Source: Ascarosepion bandense
Taxonomy: Eukaryota > Mollusca > Cephalopoda > Sepiida > Sepiidae
Assembly (NCBI GenBank): GCA_037127315.1
Contig: JBBBDQ010000346.1
Span: forward strand, 6,993,501 to 7,057,500
Reading direction: 5' to 3'
Length of the DNA stretch: 64,000 bases
Shown here: in pieces, positions 61,415 through 64,000 of the stretch
Position numbering within the stretch: position 1 is the stretch's first letter
Layout of the letters: every line of letters begins with the position of its first letter
Translations under genes and position numbers: made by a program
The notes under the pieces: generated by a model
The model's input: the letters and a program-made list of their open reading frames with translations, nothing else
Databases searched by the model: none
What the model was told of the DNA's origin: nothing

Positions 61415-62390
61415 AAATCTCTACCATATAAATAGCATTTGATACGGGTGAAGGCGAAAGGTAAGGATTAGTGTTGTTTTGAATATTAGCCCAAGCTCCA
61501 GGGAGCTTTCCGCCAATTATAATTTACTAAAACTGTCATTTGTATTCTTGAATCATGTTCAATTTTTGCCATTACCTCAATCCTCTTGGTTCCCTGTCTT
61601 CTGATTATCTTTCACTTTCATTCCTGAATATTTATTTGCGTAAAAAAATACACAAATTATGGCACAAGGCCGAAAAGGGTGGTTGGGTAGAGGGTGATTT
61701 TCAGTATCTATCCTATAACTAACTAAACACTATCACGATCCAATCACTCATTACAATTTGCACATTCACTACAAGAACATATCTATCATCTCTCAATCCT
61801 TTACACACCACAATACCACATATCTACAAGGGATACCTAAAAAATGGGGACATAAACCCATGACAATAAAAATATATACAATAAAATAATATATATATAA
61901 AAGATTTAATGAAAAATTAAATGATGGGAGGGGGATGAACGCAAAAAAACAAACTATAATACAAGATAATTTTAAAACTAAAATTAAACAACGTTAGTAA
62001 GACCCGTCCATCCCACAAAAAAGAGTGGCTGCTGTATTTCGCCAAGCGGCGAAATCAAGACGCATACTTGCTAAGGGAGTGAGGGAGGATAAAATAATTA
62101 ATAGAATGGGAAACTCAGAGGATGAGTCAGCCGAGATAAAAGAAGGCCAGAACAAACTGGGTAGGTTGGGAATCTCGACTTGGATCATAACAAAAGAGAG
62201 AGCCGAGTACAGGCTAGGAACTCATTCATTCACATTAACTAGGTACACAAAAAAGAACTACTTTAACCAAGGGAGGATTCCAAAGGAATCCAGTCCGATG
62301 CAACTAGCAGATCTAAGAGAAAATCAAGGCTAGCTCGCCACATGTACCCACCTTTTGCTGAAGGCTGTAGAAGTCAAACGTTTCCAATCA
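61415..62390. other. Unassigned, with a 100-codon open frame
   Basis: The plus frame 62025-62333 (MAAVFRQAAKSRRILAKGVR...) is basic and hydrophilic, partly open on the other strand, and I recognise no domain. ATGGCACAAGGCCGAAAAGG at 61658 recurs as GTGGCACAAGGCCGAAAG at 63296. Confidence 0.4.
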
Positions 62391-62460
62391 CTTTCATTCC
62401 TGTAACACCACTTGCATTCTGGTGGAATTATTGCCTTGCTTGGTTAGGCTTTGCCCCCAG
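62391..62460 (+). repeat. CR1-like LINE 3' terminus scrap
   Basis: TTCTGGTGGAATTATTGCCTTGCTTGGTTAGGC is the family terminus, worn. Confidence 0.55.
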
Positions 62461-63415
62461 ACATGATTACGACAGTGACCGACAAGTTGTGTCTCATTCT
62501 TGAAGGGGTGAGATGTTACCTGAAGTCATGAAATTAAGATGATTGTAAAGAGTTATTTTTCCATTAAGCAAAGTAGGCGTTATTTAGAAACAAAAGTCAA
62601 TCAAAAGCGTAAACATGACGTAGAATAAAAAAAAACGAATAAAAACTTTGAAACGAGTCACGTGAAAACTGAAACTGTCATTTAACAACTGAAGTGAGAA
62701 AAGGAAGTCGATATTGACGAAGGAAACTGAAGACAAAGTTACTTAGGCTCTGACGGTGATAGCGCCCATGGAGAATTAGCAAAATTGATATGGACGTGAC
62801 AGAAAGCCACACGTGAGCAAGATAAAATTCACTGATCCCTCTTTGTTTAAGAACAAAATTTTCATTGCCGGAAACTTAAGTATTCACCACGGACGGATGA
62901 ACAGACGGACGCCTATTCTATTTTCAGATCTTTAGTGAGTGAGATATCGATTGTTTTCTCTTGTTTAAATATATTGGTCATTATAGTTTCGACTTTTAGA
63001 GATGCCAAATACAAAAGCTTGTCGTACGTTGTGAGACGATGAGTTTGGAGACATCAATGCTTCGTGATTTTTTCAAGAAATCTGTCTAAACTGATGATGG
63101 TTGTTTTTCCAATATGGAACTCTGGTTCTGGTTATTATCTTCTATATTGAGGTTTGAGTTTGAGTATGTGGCAATGATTTCGATTATGATTTTTTGGGGG
63201 CTTTTGATCTCTGTATCTTTGCCTAAAACAAAGTCAGATGCAAACGATTCAACGACTCACACAGAAAAAGGTGATTTTCTAAAAGCAGCTTAGATGTGGC
63301 ACAAGGCCGAAAGAAAAGAAGGTCTCCGGCAGAAAAAGATTTCGTAAAGATCAAGGTTTTTGCACGTCAATTTAATCACGAAATTTTTGACGTAATAATA
63401 AAATAATGACGATTC
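62461..63415. other. Unassigned sequence
   Basis: About 950 bases with no element or gene recognised. Confidence 0.4.
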
Positions 63416-63692
63416 GTTTATTTATCGATTATTGTCGAGCCCTTAGCTATGAGTGAAGTTGTAAACAAATTTTCGGCGCTCTACGGCCTTGTCAGGTTGA
63501 TGGCCAGAGTTCTCAAGTGATAGTTCGCCCCTTTTTGTCGATTAGCTACGATGCGTCTTATTCATTTCAAATTTCAAAAAGGGCAAACTATCACTCGAGA
63601 ACTTCAGTCAGCAGCCTGACGAGTGCGTAGAGCGCCGAAAATTTGTTCACAACTTCACTGATAGCTAAGGGCTCGACAATAATCGATGAACA
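63416..63692. repeat. Foldback with a hammerhead-like core in each arm
   Basis: Left arm 63416-63545 and right arm 63575-63692 are inverted copies: GATTATTGTCGAGCCCTTAG, AGTGAAGTTGT.AACAAATTT, TCGGCGCTCTACG, GTTCTC.AGTGATAGTT. Right arm, plus strand: CTGACGA (63616-63622), stem II GUGC/GCGC, GAAA, palindromic AATT, then T and GTT. Left arm, minus strand: CTGACAA, stem II GGC/GCC, GAAAATTT. Core bases in the right arm are intact (C at the free position 7). Confidence 0.7.
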
Positions 63693-63794
63693 AATAATTC
63701 AACAATGTTGCTTAAAAGGTATATGAATACGTTAAAAAATAATGACGTCTTCTGTTTTGATTTTCAACTCTGTCTTCTGTAACTACTGTTCCGC

Positions 63795-63900
63795 AACTTC
63801 GTACTATAGTGGGTTATCAGTAATAGTGAAGTGTATGTGTTGAAACAGATTAGTTTGATTTGGCCTTGTTAGTTAGATAGCCCACTATAAGTGGGGTATA
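63795..63900. repeat. Short inverted repeat
   Basis: ACTATAGTGGGTTATC (63802 on) and GATAGCCCACTATAAGT (63876-63893) can pair over about 14 bases with a 60-base loop. Confidence 0.5.
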
Positions 63901-64000
63901 AAACAAGAAAATCAACTTGTAAATTGAAACAACAATTTATATACATATAAATCAATTAAGCTTTTTACAAATAAAATTAATCTATTTTGGTTGATACAAG

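Noticed and set aside
1..64000. CRISPR array, operon, riboswitch or prokaryotic defence system
   Set aside because: No regularly spaced direct repeats with unique spacers, no ribosome binding sites and no compact gene clusters; the sequence is eukaryotic repeat DNA.

Overview
This 64 kb window looks like AT-rich, repeat-packed animal DNA. I think it is from a mollusc, most likely a coleoid cephalopod such as an octopus. The reasons are the tRNA-derived SINEs, the mix of CR1/jockey-like, RTE-like and Penelope-like retroelements, the many mariner relics and the long microsatellites. The species call rests on memory of repeat families and has not been tested by a search. There are no operons, no prokaryotic signals and almost no host coding sequence.

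Only one host-gene piece is convincing: the terminal exon of a calcyphosin-like EF-hand protein at 43861-44111 (+). It has a polypyrimidine tract and AG acceptor in front and an AATAAA 53 bases after the stop. I could not find its upstream exons here.

Nearly everything else is mobile-element debris. LINEs: RTE-like fragments (1-219, 5160-5770, 15987-16361, 24368-24855), CR1/jockey-like 3' ends at about a dozen places on both strands, a third LINE type with its RT end (17835-18745) and endonuclease end (19307-20270) separated by a foreign CR1 endonuclease piece, and two other LINE C-terminal tails (411-1065, 56850-57290). DNA transposons: a nearly full mariner with stops but no frameshift (6585-7843), a second full-size mariner with TA duplication (45984-47287), an internally deleted mariner (50423-51301), deleted Tc1-like copies (3311-4180, 21630-22155), a Tc1-like C-terminus (35176-35495), a TIR element (8369-8990) and a TIR element carrying an IS1595/Merlin-type zinc ribbon (27075-27500). 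Helitron-like elements: four members of one family (1774-2507, 15455-15986, 25469-26028, 29204-29718) and a different one inside a Gypsy LTR (about 58710-59617). LTR elements: a deleted Gypsy copy (58600-61414) with a 5-base target duplication.

SINEs: a tRNA-derived family (about eight copies). Two copies carry a 5S-rRNA-related head and a tail not seen in the headless copies; a third 5S head is joined to a different tRNA-derived SINE. 

The most interesting layer is a set of hammerhead-ribozyme-like cores (CUGANGA, short stem II, GAAA, short palindromic stem III). They occur beside Penelope-like GIY-YIG coding relics (36760-38290), behind tRNA-like heads (9043-9402, 22205-22510, 39500-39870, 52480-52735), and as divergent pairs in long foldbacks (13704-13955, 17226-17423, 52209-52735, 63416-63692). 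I read these as Penelope-type terminal sequences, some apparently captured by or fused to tRNA-like SINEs.
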